Source: Buchnera aphidicola (Nipponaphis monzeni) (GTDB lineage: Bacteria; Pseudomonadota; Gammaproteobacteria; Enterobacterales; Enterobacteriaceae). Taken from it: 64,000 nt of DNA. The notes under the pieces were generated by a model. The model had not been told where the DNA came from. It did not search any database and saw nothing but the letters and a program-made list of their open reading frames with translations. Shown here one piece after another: positions 40,101 to 50,567 of the stretch; position 1 is the first letter of the stretch; each line of letters begins with the position of its first letter. Both the position numbers and the translations under genes were made by a program. Location: positions 1-64,000 of the forward strand of contig NZ_AP019379.1 of the NCBI RefSeq assembly GCF_006741185.1, written 5' to 3'.

Positions 40101-41222
40101 TTCCCCAGGCCTCATCATGCGATATATTTCTACCAACGCACTAGTACGATCTATTGTAGAATCTATATTTAATGTCTCAGAAATATAAGGTCCATGATCT
40201 AAATCATTAGTAAATAGAGTTTTTATACATTCGAACCCAGCTTTTTTTATTTTATCTATACTATCAATAGATAATTTAGAATTAGCTGGTAAAATTTTTT
40301 CTTTATTATTTGGACACACATAATCTATAACTACTATTTTTCCTATAATACATTCTTCAGGTATTTTAATCAGACATACATTATTAATTTTTAATTCTTG
40401 GATATGTTTAGCTGTTATCCTTTGACCTTTTTTAATAAAAATAGTATTTTGTGATTGTATATCAAATAATGCTACTTCTCCGCGTAACCTATCTGGAATT
40501 AATTCTAGGAAAATATTATTATTTAATATTCTATAAATTGTTTTTTTAAAAAATATATCTAAAATTTCTTCTGTACTGTAATTTAACGCACGTAACATAA
40601 TTGTTGCTGGAAGTTTACGTCTTCTATCTATCCTCATAAATAGATGATCTTTTGGATCAAATTCAAAATCCAACCATGATCCTCTATATGGAATTATACG
40701 AGCGTTATATAATATCTTTCCAGAAGAATGCGTTTTACCTTTGTCACTATCAAAAAATACTCCAGGACTTCGGTGTAATTGTGAAACGACCACTCTTTCA
40801 GTACCATTAATAATAAAAGTACCGTTATCAGTCATAAGAGGAATTTCACCCATATATACTTCTTGTTCCTTAATATACTTGACAGTAGGTTCTGATGTTT
40901 CTTTATCATATACAACTAAACGTAGTTTTACTCGTAATGGTGCAGAAAATGTACTACCTCGAATTTGACATTCTTTAACATCAAAAATAGAATTACCTAA
41001 TCGATAATTTAAATATTGTAATTCTGCATTCCCGTTGTAACTACAAATAGGAAAAATAGAATGAAAAGCTGCTTCTAATCCACATTTTCCTCTATTTTCT
41101 TTTGTTATAAATTGTTTAAACGAATCAAGTTGAATAGAAAGAAGATAAGGTATATCTAAAACTTGAGGTCGCTTACCAAAATCTTTACGAATTCTTTTTT
41201 TTTCAGTATAGGAATAGGCCAT
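37194..41222 (-). CDS. rpoB: RNA polymerase subunit beta
   Basis: RpoB is the second large catalytic subunit and the target of rifampicin. The rifampicin pocket region [20 protein letters not shown] and [20 protein letters not shown] is conserved. The C-terminal [15 protein letters not shown] is intact. The length is 1,342 aa, exactly as in E. coli. It is separated from rplL by an attenuator-like hairpin. Confidence 0.99.
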   Translation of the reverse strand: MAYSYTEKKRIRKDFGKRPQVLDIPYLLSIQLDSFKQFITKENRGKCGLEAAFHSIFPICSYNGNAELQYLNYRLGNSIFDVKECQIRGSTFSAPLRVKLRLVVYDKETSEPTVKYIKEQEVYMGEIPLMTDNGTFIINGTERVVVSQLHRSPGVFFDSDKGKTHSSGKILYNARIIPYRGSWLDFEFDPKDHLFMRIDRRRKLPATIMLRALNYSTEEILDIFFKKTIYRILNNNIFLELIPDRLRGEVALFDIQSQNTIFIKKGQRITAKHIQELKINNVCLIKIPEECIIGKIVVIDYVCPNNKEKILPANSKLSIDSIDKIKKAGFECIKTLFTNDLDHGPYISETLNIDSTIDRTSALVEIYRMMRPGEPPTLEAAEHLFENLFFIEDRYDLSPVGRMKFNYSLNQKISEGSSILNKFDIINVIKKLIDIRNGKGKIDDIDHLGNRRIRSVGEMAENQFRIGLIRVERAVKERLSLGDIENLVPQDIINAKPISAAVKEFFGSSQLSQFMDQNNPLSEITHKRRISALGIGGLTRERAGFEVRDVHPTHYGRVCPIETPEGPNIGLINSLSVYARTNIYGFLETPYRKVCNKLVTNKIHYLSAIEEGNYVIAQANTNLDKNNFFIDELITCRNKGESGLFTAEHIDYMDVSTQQIVSVGASLIPFLEHDDANRALMGANMQRQAVPTIKPDKPLVGTGVERVVAVDSGVTVIAKRGGIVQYIDASRIVIKVFSQETQSGESGIDIYNLTKYTRSNQNTCINQTPCISIHDIVHVGDVLADGPSTDLGELALGQNMRVAFMPWNGYNFEDSILISEKIVQEDRFTTIHIQELSCISRDTKLGPEEITADIPNVGESALSKLDASGIVYVGAEVKGGDILIGKVTPKGETQLTPEEKLLRAIFGEKASDVKDSSLRVPNGTSGTIIDVQIFTRDGIKKDKRALEIEHMQLQKIKNDLIEERNIFENNIFDQIYHILITNGISKDKLLILPRNQWFKIKLIQIKTQKKIERLSQQLNILYKKFESTLEKKRKKIMKGDDLAPGVLKIVKVYLAVKRQVQTGDKMAGRHGNKGVISKINPVEDMPYDEKGIPIDIVLNPLGVPSRMNIGQILETHLGMAAKGIGEIIDTMLKEQKKISELRSFIQKVFNIGDSTRQKVNVNCLSDQEIYTLAHNYRKGIPVASPVFDGAKENEIKEMLKLANLSTSGQITLFDGRTGEKFERPVTVGYMYMLKLNHLVDDKMHARSTGSYSLVTQQPLGGKAQFGGQRFGEMEVWALEAYGASYTLQEMLTVKSDDVSGRTKMYKNIVDGNYKMHPGMPESFNVLLKEIRSLGINIELEDE

Positions 41223-41381
41223 AATATTCCTTAATAGTTAGATAGTTATTAATTAATTTATAAAAATTTTTTAAGATTTTTTTATTATGATTGCAAATAT
41301 TTATTAAAAGTATGAAATATATTTTCAATAATTATAATAATTAATTCTATCTATTTAATTAATGAAACCTTTAATATAAAA

Positions 41382-41404
41382 ACTGGTGATATTAAATCAC
41401 CAGT
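41382..41404 (-). terminator. rplL-rpoB attenuator hairpin
   Basis: A perfect 9-bp stem ACTGGTGAT/ATCACCAGT with a 5-nt loop, in the 224-bp space between rplL and rpoB. On the coding strand it is followed by TTTTATATTAA. E. coli has a partial terminator at the same place, which lowers rpoBC expression relative to the ribosomal genes. Confidence 0.82.
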
Positions 41405-41446
41405 GACTAAACATCTTATACGTACATTATGTTAAAATAAATAAAA

Positions 41447-41815
41447 TTATTTAATTTCAACTTCAGCACCAGATGCTTCTATTGTTTTTTTTAAAATATT
41501 AGCTTCTTCTTTACTAATATGTTCTTTTATAAGGATAGGAGCAGATTCTACTAGGTCTTTAGATTCTTTTAATCCTAAACTAGTTGTACTTCTAATAGCT
41601 TTAATAACTGATATTTTGTTTGGACCAATAGTTTTTAAGAAAACATCAAATTCTGTTTTTTCTATTTTAGTTTGATCAGACGCAACATTTGTAGAAGATA
41701 CTGGCATTGTAGCAGATACATTGAATTTTTTTTCTATATCAGAAATTAATTCGATAATGTTATTAACAGACATTTTTGAAATAGTTTCTATAATTTGTTC
41801 TTTAGAAATAGACAT
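41447..41815 (-). CDS. rplL: 50S ribosomal protein L7/L12
   Basis: The stalk protein recruits translation factors. It has an N-terminal dimerisation domain ([16 protein letters not shown]), a flexible hinge poorer in alanine than in E. coli, and a globular C-terminal domain with [20 protein letters not shown]. The ATG at 41815 gives 122 aa (E. coli 121). A seven-residue upstream extension is not used. Confidence 0.97.
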   Translation of the reverse strand: MSISKEQIIETISKMSVNNIIELISDIEKKFNVSATMPVSSTNVASDQTKIEKTEFDVFLKTIGPNKISVIKAIRSTTSLGLKESKDLVESAPILIKEHISKEEANILKKTIEASGAEVEIK

Positions 41816-41884
41816 GATTAATAGTCCTAACGACAATTAGAAGTAATACGATTTTTTTAATCGTTGGATTTATTATAAATTAAA

Positions 41885-42388
41885 TTAAATATTTATAATT
41901 GATTTTTTATGTTGTACAGCTCTTAATGCACGTATTAATTTAGCTACTGTTATTTCTCGTAATAACACAATCATATGTATAAGTACTTCTTCATATGTCG
42001 GCATATTTGAAAGTTCATTTATTGCTGATTTTGATAATATTTTTTTTTCAAAAACTCCTATTTTTATTTTACAATTTACATGTTTTTTTTTAAATACTTG
42101 TAACAATTTCGCTGCACTACCTGGATGATTCATAGAAAAAGCAACTAAATTAGGACCTTTGATATCATTTACAAGACATTCAAAAGGTGTATTACGAATA
42201 GCTAATTTGAATAATGTATTTTTAACAATGTTAATTTTTACTTCAGATTTTAAAGCTGATTTCCTTAATTGAGTAATATTATTTACTGAAATATTTTGAA
42301 CTTCTGCAAGTATTAATGATGTGGCTAATTTAGCAATTTTATGTATTTCATCGATAATCTTTTGTTTTTTTTGAATATTTAATGCCAT
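41885..42388 (-). CDS. rplJ: 50S ribosomal protein L10
   Basis: L10 anchors the L7/L12 stalk to 23S rRNA. The ATG at 42388 (MALNIQKKQKIIDEI) is preferred because it matches E. coli MALN and has a TAGGGAA ribosome site. The length is 167 aa (E. coli 165). The conserved VKNTLFKLAI and the PGSAAKLL region are present; the C-terminus that binds L7/L12 is diverged. Confidence 0.96.
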   Translation of the reverse strand: MALNIQKKQKIIDEIHKIAKLATSLILAEVQNISVNNITQLRKSALKSEVKINIVKNTLFKLAIRNTPFECLVNDIKGPNLVAFSMNHPGSAAKLLQVFKKKHVNCKIKIGVFEKKILSKSAINELSNMPTYEEVLIHMIVLLREITVAKLIRALRAVQHKKSIINI

Positions 42389-42633
42389 TAATTTTTCCCT
42401 AATTAACATTTTAACTTTTTCATTATTAACTCTAATTGTTAATAATTTATTGTCACTTATTCACATTTAATAAAATATGTAAAAATTTTAAATATTATAA
42501 AACAATATTAAATTGTGTTAACATTAAAGTAATTAAATTTAATATTGTTAAATTTAATATAATTATGTCATTTATATCAATAAAAATTATTAAAATAAAA
42601 CAATATATAGTATCATTATAAAAAAAACATCAA

Positions 42634-43338
42634 CTAATTAATAATTTCCGTTAAACTTGCAAAATCTATAGAAATAGGTAATCCCATAGTTGTTGATAAT
42701 ATAATTTTTTTAAAAAATGTACCTTTACATTGTGATGATTTATTTTTTTTGATAGATGAAAGCAAAATATATAAATTTTCTTTTATTTTATATCGTTCAA
42801 AATTTATCTTTCCGATGCTTACATGTATAATTCCACTTTTATCAGTACGATAAAATATTTGTCCATTTTTAGCATTTTTAATAGCTTTTGATATATTATC
42901 AGTTACAGTTCCAATTTTTGGATTCGGCATTAATCCTTTAGGTCCTAAAACAGCACCTAACTTTCCAACTGTAGACATAGCATCTGGTGTCGCCATTACA
43001 ATATCAAATTTTATTTTTTTATTTTTAATATCATTTAATAAATTTTCCAGTCCTACAAAATCAGCTCCGGATTGTTTAGCTATTTCAACATTTAAACCTT
43101 GAGTAAACACTGCAATTTTAATAGTTCGACCAATTCCATGAGGTAATATAGTAGAATTACGTATGTTTTGTTCTGTTTTTTTTGGATTAATTCCTAATTG
43201 AATAGCAACATCTATACTTTCATTAAATTTCGCTGTAGCATATTTTTTAAGTACGTTAATTGCTTCATCTATTGTATAATAATTTTTATTATTAATATTT
43301 TTTTTTATATGTTGTAATCTTTTACTAATTTTTTTCAT
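42634..43338 (-). CDS. rplA: 50S ribosomal protein L1
   Basis: L1 forms the mobile L1 stalk at the ribosomal E site. It has the two-domain fold with signature [20 protein letters not shown] and the C-terminal [12 protein letters not shown]. The length is 234 aa, as in E. coli. It lies 3 bp after rplK, so the two are probably translated together. Confidence 0.98.
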   Translation of the reverse strand: MKKISKRLQHIKKNINNKNYYTIDEAINVLKKYATAKFNESIDVAIQLGINPKKTEQNIRNSTILPHGIGRTIKIAVFTQGLNVEIAKQSGADFVGLENLLNDIKNKKIKFDIVMATPDAMSTVGKLGAVLGPKGLMPNPKIGTVTDNISKAIKNAKNGQIFYRTDKSGIIHVSIGKINFERYKIKENLYILLSSIKKNKSSQCKGTFFKKIILSTTMGLPISIDFASLTEIIN

Positions 43339-43341
43339 ATG

Positions 43342-43770
43342 TTAATCTTCTACAACTAATCCCATAGAATTAGCAGTACCTTCAATTGATCGAGCTATTT
43401 TTTCAAGATTAGAGCCCGTCATATCTTTTAATTTATTTTGTGCTATTTCGTACAATTGTTTTTTAGTAATTTTTCCTACTTTTTTATTGTGTGGTGTACT
43501 AGAACCAGCAGTAATATTAGCTGCTTTTTTTAATAAAATAGAAGCAGGAGGAGTTTTAATAATAAATTTAAAAGTTTTATCCGAATAAATTGTAACTACA
43601 ACTGGAGTTGGAATTCCTTTCTCCATATTATTTGTTTTTGAGTTAAATTGTTTACAAAATTCCATAATATTTACTCCTTTTTGACCTAATGCTGGACCTA
43701 CAGGTGGACTAGGGTTTGCCATACCGGCGGCAATTTGTAACTTTATATAACCATTTATTTTTTTTTCCAT
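43342..43770 (-). CDS. rplK: 50S ribosomal protein L11
   Basis: L11 binds the GTPase-associated region of 23S rRNA. The proline-rich [21 protein letters not shown] and the C-terminal signature GTANSMGL are intact. The length is 142 aa, as in E. coli. It is the first gene of the rplKA pair downstream of nusG. Confidence 0.98.
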   Translation of the reverse strand: MEKKINGYIKLQIAAGMANPSPPVGPALGQKGVNIMEFCKQFNSKTNNMEKGIPTPVVVTIYSDKTFKFIIKTPPASILLKKAANITAGSSTPHNKKVGKITKKQLYEIAQNKLKDMTGSNLEKIARSIEGTANSMGLVVED

Positions 43771-43878
43771 TAATTTTTTCCTAATTAAGATATTTTTTAT
43801 AAATATGAATATATTAAAAAATAATTTCTTACGTTAAAAAATGCATATATAAAAAATAATTTATATAGTATATTTTAC

Positions 43879-44421
43879 TTAATTTTTTTCTACTTGTGAA
43901 AAATTTAATTCTACTGGAGTTGCTCTACCAAATATAGATACAGAAACTGTTAATCGATTTTTATCATAATCCACATTTTCTACTATTCCATTAAAATCTG
44001 AAAATGGCCCATGATTGACTCTAACTGTTTCTCCAGGTTCAAAAATTGTTTTAGGTCTAGGTTTATCTCCTATATTTTCTAATCTATTAATAATAGCATT
44101 AACTTCTTTTTCACTGATAGGAGAAGGTTTATCTGAAGTACCTCCAATAAATCCCATAACTTTAGGTATATTACGAACTAAATGCCAACTAGAATTATTC
44201 ATGATCATTTGTAATAAAATATACCCTGGAAAGAATTTATACTCACTTTTTCTTTTTTGTCCACCTCTAATTTCTATCACTTCCTCTGTAGGGACCATTA
44301 CTTTTCCAAATATATTTTCCATTTTATTTATTTTAATATATTCACGTATTGATTGAGCTACTTTAATTTCGAATCCAGAAAATGATTGTAAAACATACCA
44401 CTTTTTTTTTAAATCATGCAT
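43879..44421 (-). CDS. nusG: Transcription elongation factor NusG
   Basis: NusG binds RNA polymerase and couples it to ribosomes and Rho. The NGN domain is marked by [17 protein letters not shown] and [10 protein letters not shown], and the KOW domain by [13 protein letters not shown]. The ATG at 44421 gives 180 aa (E. coli 181), with a GAAGG ribosome site. The longer reading frame would overlap secE and is not used. Confidence 0.97.
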   Translation of the reverse strand: MHDLKKKWYVLQSFSGFEIKVAQSIREYIKINKMENIFGKVMVPTEEVIEIRGGQKRKSEYKFFPGYILLQMIMNNSSWHLVRNIPKVMGFIGGTSDKPSPISEKEVNAIINRLENIGDKPRPKTIFEPGETVRVNHGPFSDFNGIVENVDYDKNRLTVSVSIFGRATPVELNFSQVEKN

Positions 44422-44431
44422 TGTATTACCT

Positions 44432-44809
44432 TCAAGCAATAATATAAGAAATAAAATAAAATATAATACTATCTAATAACCATAAAATAAAAGATATAAA
44501 AATTGCTACTATTAATATAATTAAAGTAGTATAGAACGTTTCCTGTTTAGTAGGCCATGTAATTTTATAAAATTCGTTTGTAGATTCTTGAATAAACAAT
44601 AGAATTTTTTTACCTTTTTTAGTAGAGTAAAAAAATATTATATTAATTCCTGTAATAATAGTTAACATTGTGTATTTAACAACTAAATTACAATTTTTAA
44701 AAAAATGATTCGTTAATAATGTTACTATAATAATAAAAAATATAAGTAGCCATTTTACCTTTTCATAATTTTTGTGTTTTTTTAAGTGACGGTGGTTCTT
44801 ATATTTCAT
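44432..44809 (-). CDS. secE: Preprotein translocase subunit SecE
   Basis: SecE is the essential clamp around SecY in the Sec translocon. The conserved [18 protein letters not shown] segment leads into the last membrane helix. Two earlier hydrophobic segments reproduce the three-helix E. coli type. The length is 125 aa (E. coli 127). It is followed 10 bp later by nusG. Confidence 0.95.
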   Translation of the reverse strand: MKYKNHRHLKKHKNYEKVKWLLIFFIIIVTLLTNHFFKNCNLVVKYTMLTIITGINIIFFYSTKKGKKILLFIQESTNEFYKITWPTKQETFYTTLIILIVAIFISFILWLLDSIIFYFISYIIA

Positions 44810-45107
44810 TTTATAATCTCAAAAATAATTTTTTTTTTTAACTAAAAAATATAATTAAAATACTATTTATTATAAAGTGTGTATAAATTGTTTAAAATGA
44901 AATCTTTCATAAAATGGAACTTAAATAATAACTTGGAGTATTACACAATTTTATTGTTTTATATTAATTATTGTGAGTATACAATTTGTTATGAATATAA
45001 ATTGTATACATTATATACGATTTAAGTACAACTATTATTAACGTTTATAATAATATTTTTTTTAAACGTTATTTAATAGTAACAAATTTAATAATCTATA
45101 TTGTAGA

Positions 45108-45183
45108 TGGTGCTGATACACAGATTTGAACTGAGGACCTCACCTATACCAAAGGTGTGCTCTACCTACTGAGCTATACCAGC
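45108..45183 (-). tRNA. tRNA-Thr (anticodon GGT)
   Basis: A 76-nt cloverleaf. The acceptor arms GCTGGTA and TATCAGC pair with one G-U, and the anticodon loop TTGGTAT contains GGT. The discriminator A is followed by an encoded CCA. It corresponds to E. coli thrT. The tufB gene that follows thrT in E. coli is absent. Confidence 0.97.
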
Positions 45184-45188
45184 AATTT

Positions 45189-45263
<75 letters not shown>

Positions 45264-45304
45264 AAAGATATCTTATAATAAGATAAGATTTTTTAAATGT
45301 ACCT

Positions 45305-45387
45305 TGGTGGGAGAAGGATTCGAACCTTCGAAGTCTACTGACGGCAGATTTACAGTCTGCTCCCTTTAGCCACTCGGGAATCCCACC
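45305..45387 (-). tRNA. tRNA-Tyr (anticodon GTA)
   Basis: An 83-nt class II tRNA with a long variable arm. The acceptor arms GGTGGGA and TCCCACC pair, and the anticodon GTA sits in CTGTAAA with a GCAGA/TCTGC stem. The discriminator A is followed by AGG, so the CCA is not encoded. It corresponds to tyrU. Confidence 0.96.
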
Positions 45388-45429
45388 TTAATTCGAATAT
45401 TTTAAAAAATATTTAACACCACTTGTTAA

Positions 45430-45502
<73 letters not shown>

Positions 45503-45786
45503 TAACATATTACTCGTATTGTAACGGAGATATAGATAGTTTGGCAATACATATTTTATATTTATTTAACAAAAATTTATTTTTGTCAATATTGATAAAC
45601 TATTTACTAAATATAATTGATACAATATAAGATGTTATTATAACTAAATATTATCTTTTTTAATGTACTTTGAATATTATTTACTCATATTTTTTAAAAA
45701 ATATTCAAATTAATATTTAAATTATTTAATGTTTATTAAAGTAAATTATCTATATATAATATTCAATAAAATTTTTTTATTTAATA

Positions 45787-46838
45787 TTAAAAATTATTAT
45801 TTGTAATAATATCTATAAAATTTATGGGATTTTTCTTCCCAATTAATGTTACTTCTAATTTAATAGAAATATTAAATTTTTTTTTAATTGTATAAAAAAT
45901 TTTTTTTGATAAATTCAAAATATTATTAATATTAGCACAATTATTATTAACTATAATTATAGGATTTTCAAAATATGTTTTAGCGCCTCCTATACTATAA
46001 CCTGCTAACCCACATTGTCTAATCAGCCATCCAGCAGATAACTTAATCTTATAATTGTCTAATTTATAATATGGTAATATACTAAAATTCTTTTGTATAT
46101 TTTGAAACCGATGAATAGTAACAATTGGATTTTTAAAGAAACTACCAACATTACCTAAAATTTTATAATTAGGTATTTTTTTTTTCGAATTACACCTATA
46201 AAATTAAAAATTTTCTGAGGTAATACATTTGTACAATTAAAATTTTTGAAAACAATATGAGATAAATTAGGTACCCATTTTTTTTTTAAACCTAATCCAA
46301 CAGCTATAATAACGAATTTTTTTAATTTATTTTGGAATATGCTATAACGGTAATTAAATTGACAATCTTTAGCATTGATACGTTGTATTTTAAAATTTTT
46401 ATAATATAATATATCTACATATAAACATATATCTTTTATCTCCATACCATAGGCTCCAATGTTTTGAATGACAGAGGATCCTACACAACCAGGTATAAAA
46501 GCTAAATTTTCTAAACCATATATACCTATTTTCAATGTTTTTTTTACTACATTATGCCATTTTTCTCCAGAATAAATATGTATTAACCAAAATTTTTTTT
46601 TACTAAGTACGCGTAACCCTTGAACTTTATTAATAATAACTATTCCTAAATAATTTTCTATAAATAATGTATTACTACCTTCACCTAAAATTACAAAAGG
46701 AAGATTATTAACAATACATTCGTTATATACTTGTTTTAATTCTTCAAGAAGATGAACTATAAAAATTTTTTTAGCTATTATGTTACTAATAGAAAATGTA
46801 TGAAATGATTTTAAAGGAAAATTTTTGTATAATAACAT
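45787..46838 (-). pseudogene. murB: UDP-N-acetylenolpyruvoylglucosamine reductase, frameshifted at an A10 tract
   Basis: MurB makes UDP-MurNAc for peptidoglycan. The uninterrupted frame covers 46155-46838 (227 aa) and contains the FAD-binding part: LGEGSNTLF, then LENLAFIPGCVGSSVIQNIGAYG and NYRYS. It then meets an early stop after an A10 run (T10 on the plus strand, 46176-46185). One extra A would shift the frame into an open continuation down to 45787. That continuation reads LGNVGSFFKNP with the catalytic serine, then GWLIRQCGL, GGAKTYFENP and LEVTLIG. The repaired product would be about 350 aa (E. coli 342). It could be a recent pseudogene, a sequencing error, or a gene rescued by transcriptional slippage. 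Confidence 0.9.
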
Positions 46839-47197
46839 TATTTTTTAAAATATATATAATAAGGTTTAATAAGTATTAATTATTTTATTAAAACAAAATA
46901 TAAATACTTTTATTATTTATAATACTTGATTATTATCAAATATTATATATAGAATCAACATTCTATAAAATTATTAAATTAATATTAGTAGTATCAAAAT
47001 ACTAAAGAAGTAATTAAATAAAAAAAAATTATTATTAAAAATAATTATGTAATAATATTATACATTTATATTAAAAAAATATAAATAAAATACTAATTTT
47101 TTATATATTAATTTATTTGTTTAAAATTATAAACCGTTATTCTTATAAATTAATTATAATATCAATTATTAACACACATTATTTTTAGAGATAAAAA
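46839..47197. other. Intergenic region between divergent murB and metF
   Basis: A 359-bp gene-free AT-rich stretch. It must hold promoters for both genes. I recognise no operator, such as a Met box, and no coding remnant. Confidence 0.45.
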
Positions 47198-48013
47198 ATG
47201 AAATTCTCATTTGAATTTTTTCCACCAAAAAATAATTTGCTTGAAAAAAAATTATATAATACTATATTAAAATTAAATATTTTAAATCCTTATTTATTTT
47301 CTGTTACTTGTAGTTCTAGTAGTAATTCAGAAGAATTAACTTTAAGTACAGCAAAATTAATACAAAAAAAAACTAACATAACAACAGCAGCCCATCTTAC
47401 ATGCATAAATTTTGATACGTATGAATTAAAAAAAATTGCTTTAAATTATTGGGAAAATGGTATAAAAAGTATTGTAGCTTTAAGAGGTGATAACATTATT
47501 AAAACAAATAATTCTTCTAATATGCATGCATCAGATTTAGTTACTTTATTAAAAAATGTAGCTGATTTTGATATTTCTGTAGCAGCATACCCAGAAGTAC
47601 ATCCAGAAGCACATAGTCCATTTTCAGATTTAATAAATTTAAAAAAGAAAATAGATAACGGTGCTAGTAGGGCAATAACACAATTTTTTTTCAATGTTGA
47701 TAGTTATTTAAAATTTAGAGATCGTTGTATAGCAATTGGTATTACTGTAGATATCATACCTGGTATTTTGCCTATACTAAGTTTTAAGCAATTAAAAAAA
47801 TTTTTATCAATGACTAACATATGTATTCCTAAAAAAATATATACTATTTTTGAACAAACACAAAATGATCATAATGTTCAAAAAATAATAGGATCTTCTA
47901 TAGCTATAGATTTAGTAGAAAAACTATATAGCGAAGGGGTAAAAATTTTTCATTTTTACACTTTAAATAATGCAGATACAATGTGTGCAATTTATCATTG
48001 CCTAAATCATTAA
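47198..48013 (+). CDS. metF: 5,10-methylenetetrahydrofolate reductase
   Basis: MetF reduces methylene-THF to methyl-THF, the methyl donor used by MetE. FEFFPPK at residues 5-11 contains the catalytic glutamate (Glu28 in E. coli). The folate/FAD regions HLTCI, ALRGD, DFDISVAAYPEVHPEA and RAITQFFF are intact. The length is 271 aa (E. coli 296): about 22 N-terminal residues are missing, so the protein starts almost at the first barrel strand. The 3' end is complete. Confidence 0.96.
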   Translation: MKFSFEFFPPKNNLLEKKLYNTILKLNILNPYLFSVTCSSSSNSEELTLSTAKLIQKKTNITTAAHLTCINFDTYELKKIALNYWENGIKSIVALRGDNIIKTNNSSNMHASDLVTLLKNVADFDISVAAYPEVHPEAHSPFSDLINLKKKIDNGASRAITQFFFNVDSYLKFRDRCIAIGITVDIIPGILPILSFKQLKKFLSMTNICIPKKIYTIFEQTQNDHNVQKIIGSSIAIDLVEKLYSEGVKIFHFYTLNNADTMCAIYHCLNH

Positions 48014-48223
48014 AAATGTTTATTTATCGTATTAATACTTTAGTATATTACTTACATAATTAATTTAATTATTAATTTTATAAAACACTCAAAATTATAA
48101 ATATAATATTTTATTATATCTCTAAAGTAAAAATATAAACATAAATCCTTAATATTATTAAAATAATAATTTTATTAGATGTTACAATATTTGTTGTTAT
48201 TATTATTACATATGTATTTTATT

Positions 48224-49375
48224 TTATAAACAAAAATAATTAATTAGTTCCCATAATATATTACGTGTAATTGATATATAAGATTGATCTATAAATTCAT
48301 TGTTTTGATGAGCTTGATTTATTGATCCAGGCCCTAAAATAATGGTTGGTCCTATTTTTTGTAAAAAAGAAGCTTCAGTACAATAATCAGCATAAATGCT
48401 TGATTTATTAACTATATTTTCTATTTTTTTTAAAAAAATGTTGCTATGTTTATAATAATAACTAGGGATATCTTCATGTATTTTTTTAATTTCTAATCTT
48501 TGAGGCCATTTATTTATAATAGGATTTAAATATTTAAGAATTAATATATTAATTGTTTTTGTATCTATATTAGGAGTATATCTAATGTCCAACAATAAAG
48601 TACATGAAGAACAAATACGATTTGCAGAATCCCCCCCATAAATTTTACCTAAGTTTAAAGTTGGATAATTAATATTAAACCCATTGTACATATATTTTTT
48701 TTTAAAAAAAGTACGTAATTGTAATAATTTTGATATTACATCATACATTATATCTATACTATTAATCCCTAAACTAGGATTACTTGAATGCCCAGATTGC
48801 CCTTTAACCATGACTGAAATACTCATATGACCTTTATGAGAGATAACAGGGATTAAAGAAGTTGGTTCTCCTATGATAATACAATCAGGTTTTAAACAAG
48901 TATTATTTGTAAAATGAATAGCTCCTGACATAGTAGTTTCTTCATCTGCAGTAGCTAAAATATGTATTGATCTTTTTAATTTTTTAAAGCAAATATATTT
49001 TAACGTTTCAAGTACAATAGCAAAAAATCCTTTCATATCTACTACACCTAATCCATAATATTTATTATTTTTGTTAGTTAAAATAAAAGGATCAGAATCC
49101 CATAAATTGTCATCATATGGTACAGTATCAGTATGCCCGGATAGTAACAACCCTCCACGATTTCCAACTGTTTTACTAGCAAGCATATTAAATTTATTAA
49201 TAGTATGAGGAACTTTATAAAGTTTTACAAAAAAATCTAAATCATTAAAGTAATTTGATAATAAATCAATAAAATTTTTATTACTCATATCTATTGTTTG
49301 TATTGTTGAACTAATAGAAGGAGTTTGAATTAATGACGTAAAAATTTCTAAAAATAATGGAATTTTGTAGTTCAT
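48224..49375 (-). CDS. argE: Acetylornithine deacetylase
   Basis: ArgE releases acetate from N-acetylornithine to give ornithine. It belongs to the M20 metallopeptidase family. Metal ligands and catalytic residues are visible in LSGHTDTVPYD (His, Asp), ADEETTMSG (Glu-Glu) and IGEPTSL. The length is 383 aa, the same as E. coli. It is divergent from argCBGH, as in the E. coli arg cluster. Confidence 0.97.
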   Translation of the reverse strand: MNYKIPLFLEIFTSLIQTPSISSTIQTIDMSNKNFIDLLSNYFNDLDFFVKLYKVPHTINKFNMLASKTVGNRGGLLLSGHTDTVPYDDNLWDSDPFILTNKNNKYYGLGVVDMKGFFAIVLETLKYICFKKLKRSIHILATADEETTMSGAIHFTNNTCLKPDCIIIGEPTSLIPVISHKGHMSISVMVKGQSGHSSNPSLGINSIDIMYDVISKLLQLRTFFKKKYMYNGFNINYPTLNLGKIYGGDSANRICSSCTLLLDIRYTPNIDTKTINILILKYLNPIINKWPQRLEIKKIHEDIPSYYYKHSNIFLKKIENIVNKSSIYADYCTEASFLQKIGPTIILGPGSINQAHQNNEFIDQSYISITRNILWELINYFCL

Positions 49376-49545
49376 ATTAATATATGTAAATTTAGTTAAA
49401 ACAATTATTTAAACAATAAAAATATATGTTGTAATATTAATATCATAAACTATTTTTTTATTAAATACTAAAAAATTAAATTACAGTTTAATTATTATGT
49501 AATAAATGTTAAGTATATTTAAAATATACAAAAGGTATAAAATTT

Positions 49546-50556
49546 ATGATAAATGTTTTAATTGTAGGAGCTAGTGGATATGTAGGTGCTGAATTAACAA
49601 AATATCTTTTTTTTCACAAAAAAGTTAATATTGTTGCTTTATTTGTTTCAAAAAATAGTCAAGATGCAGGGAAAAAAATATCAGATGTACATAAACAATT
49701 TAAAAATATTATCGAGTTAACTTTACAACCTATTTGTGATAATATGTTACACATAATAAATAAAATAGATGCAGTTTTTTTAGCAACAGATCATATTGTT
49801 AGTCATACTTTAGCTCCAATTTTTCTTTTAAAAGGAATAATTGTATTTGATCTTTCTGGGGCTTTTAGAATAAATAACCATAATATTTATAAAAAATATT
49901 ATCACTTTGAACATAAACACATATCTTGGTTACAAAAATCTGTATACGGATTGCCAGAATGGAACAATAGACATATACGCGGCGCTCAATTAATTGCAAT
50001 TCCTGGTTGCTATGCTACTGCTGTACAATTAGGATTAAAACCAATTGTAAAATATAAATTAATTGACACAAAACAAATTCCTATTATTAATGCTACTAGT
50101 GGTGTTAGTGGAATAGGTCGTAAATCTACTTTAACAACTAATGTATGTGAGGTCAGTTTACATCCTTACAATATTTTTACACACCGTCATCAACCAGAAA
50201 TTGTTGCGCATTTAGGAATTCCAGTTATATTTACCCCTCATTTAGGTAATTTTTCTAGAGGAATATTGGCAACAATTACATGTCAACTAAAATTAGGAAT
50301 TGTTTTACAAGATATAACTAATGCATATTACATTGCTTACAATAACAAACCTTTAATTCGCACATATAAATCAGGAATACCATCTTTAAAATCTGTGTTA
50401 AACTTACCATTTTGTGATATTGGATTTGTGGTAAAAAAACAACATATTATTATTGTTGTTACAGAAGATAACTTATTGAAAGGTGCAGCTACACAAGCTA
50501 TTCAATGCTTCAATATTCGTTTTAACTTTCCTGAAACACAATCGTTAATCAAATAA
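49546..50556 (+). CDS. argC: N-acetyl-gamma-glutamyl-phosphate reductase
   Basis: ArgC reduces N-acetylglutamyl phosphate to the semialdehyde. It has an N-terminal NADP-binding [11 protein letters not shown] motif and the active-site cysteine in IPGCYATA. The HRHQPEI stretch holds the conserved histidine. The length is 336 aa (E. coli 334). It opens the argC-argB-argG-argH operon with an AAAGG ribosome site. The 170-bp argE-argC divergent space shows no ARG box that I can recognise. Confidence 0.97.
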   Translation: MINVLIVGASGYVGAELTKYLFFHKKVNIVALFVSKNSQDAGKKISDVHKQFKNIIELTLQPICDNMLHIINKIDAVFLATDHIVSHTLAPIFLLKGIIVFDLSGAFRINNHNIYKKYYHFEHKHISWLQKSVYGLPEWNNRHIRGAQLIAIPGCYATAVQLGLKPIVKYKLIDTKQIPIINATSGVSGIGRKSTLTTNVCEVSLHPYNIFTHRHQPEIVAHLGIPVIFTPHLGNFSRGILATITCQLKLGIVLQDITNAYYIAYNNKPLIRTYKSGIPSLKSVLNLPFCDIGFVVKKQHIIIVVTEDNLLKGAATQAIQCFNIRFNFPETQSLIK

Positions 50557-50567
50557 GGTTTACTATC

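Noticed and set aside
42436-42621. 61-codon plus-strand frame between rplJ and rplA
   Set aside because: Low-complexity I/K/N-rich translation of AT-rich intergenic DNA, no ribosome site, opposite to the operon.
49376-49545. ARG boxes in the argE-argC divergent promoter region
   Set aside because: AT-rich matches occur everywhere in this genome; no paired palindromic boxes stand out.
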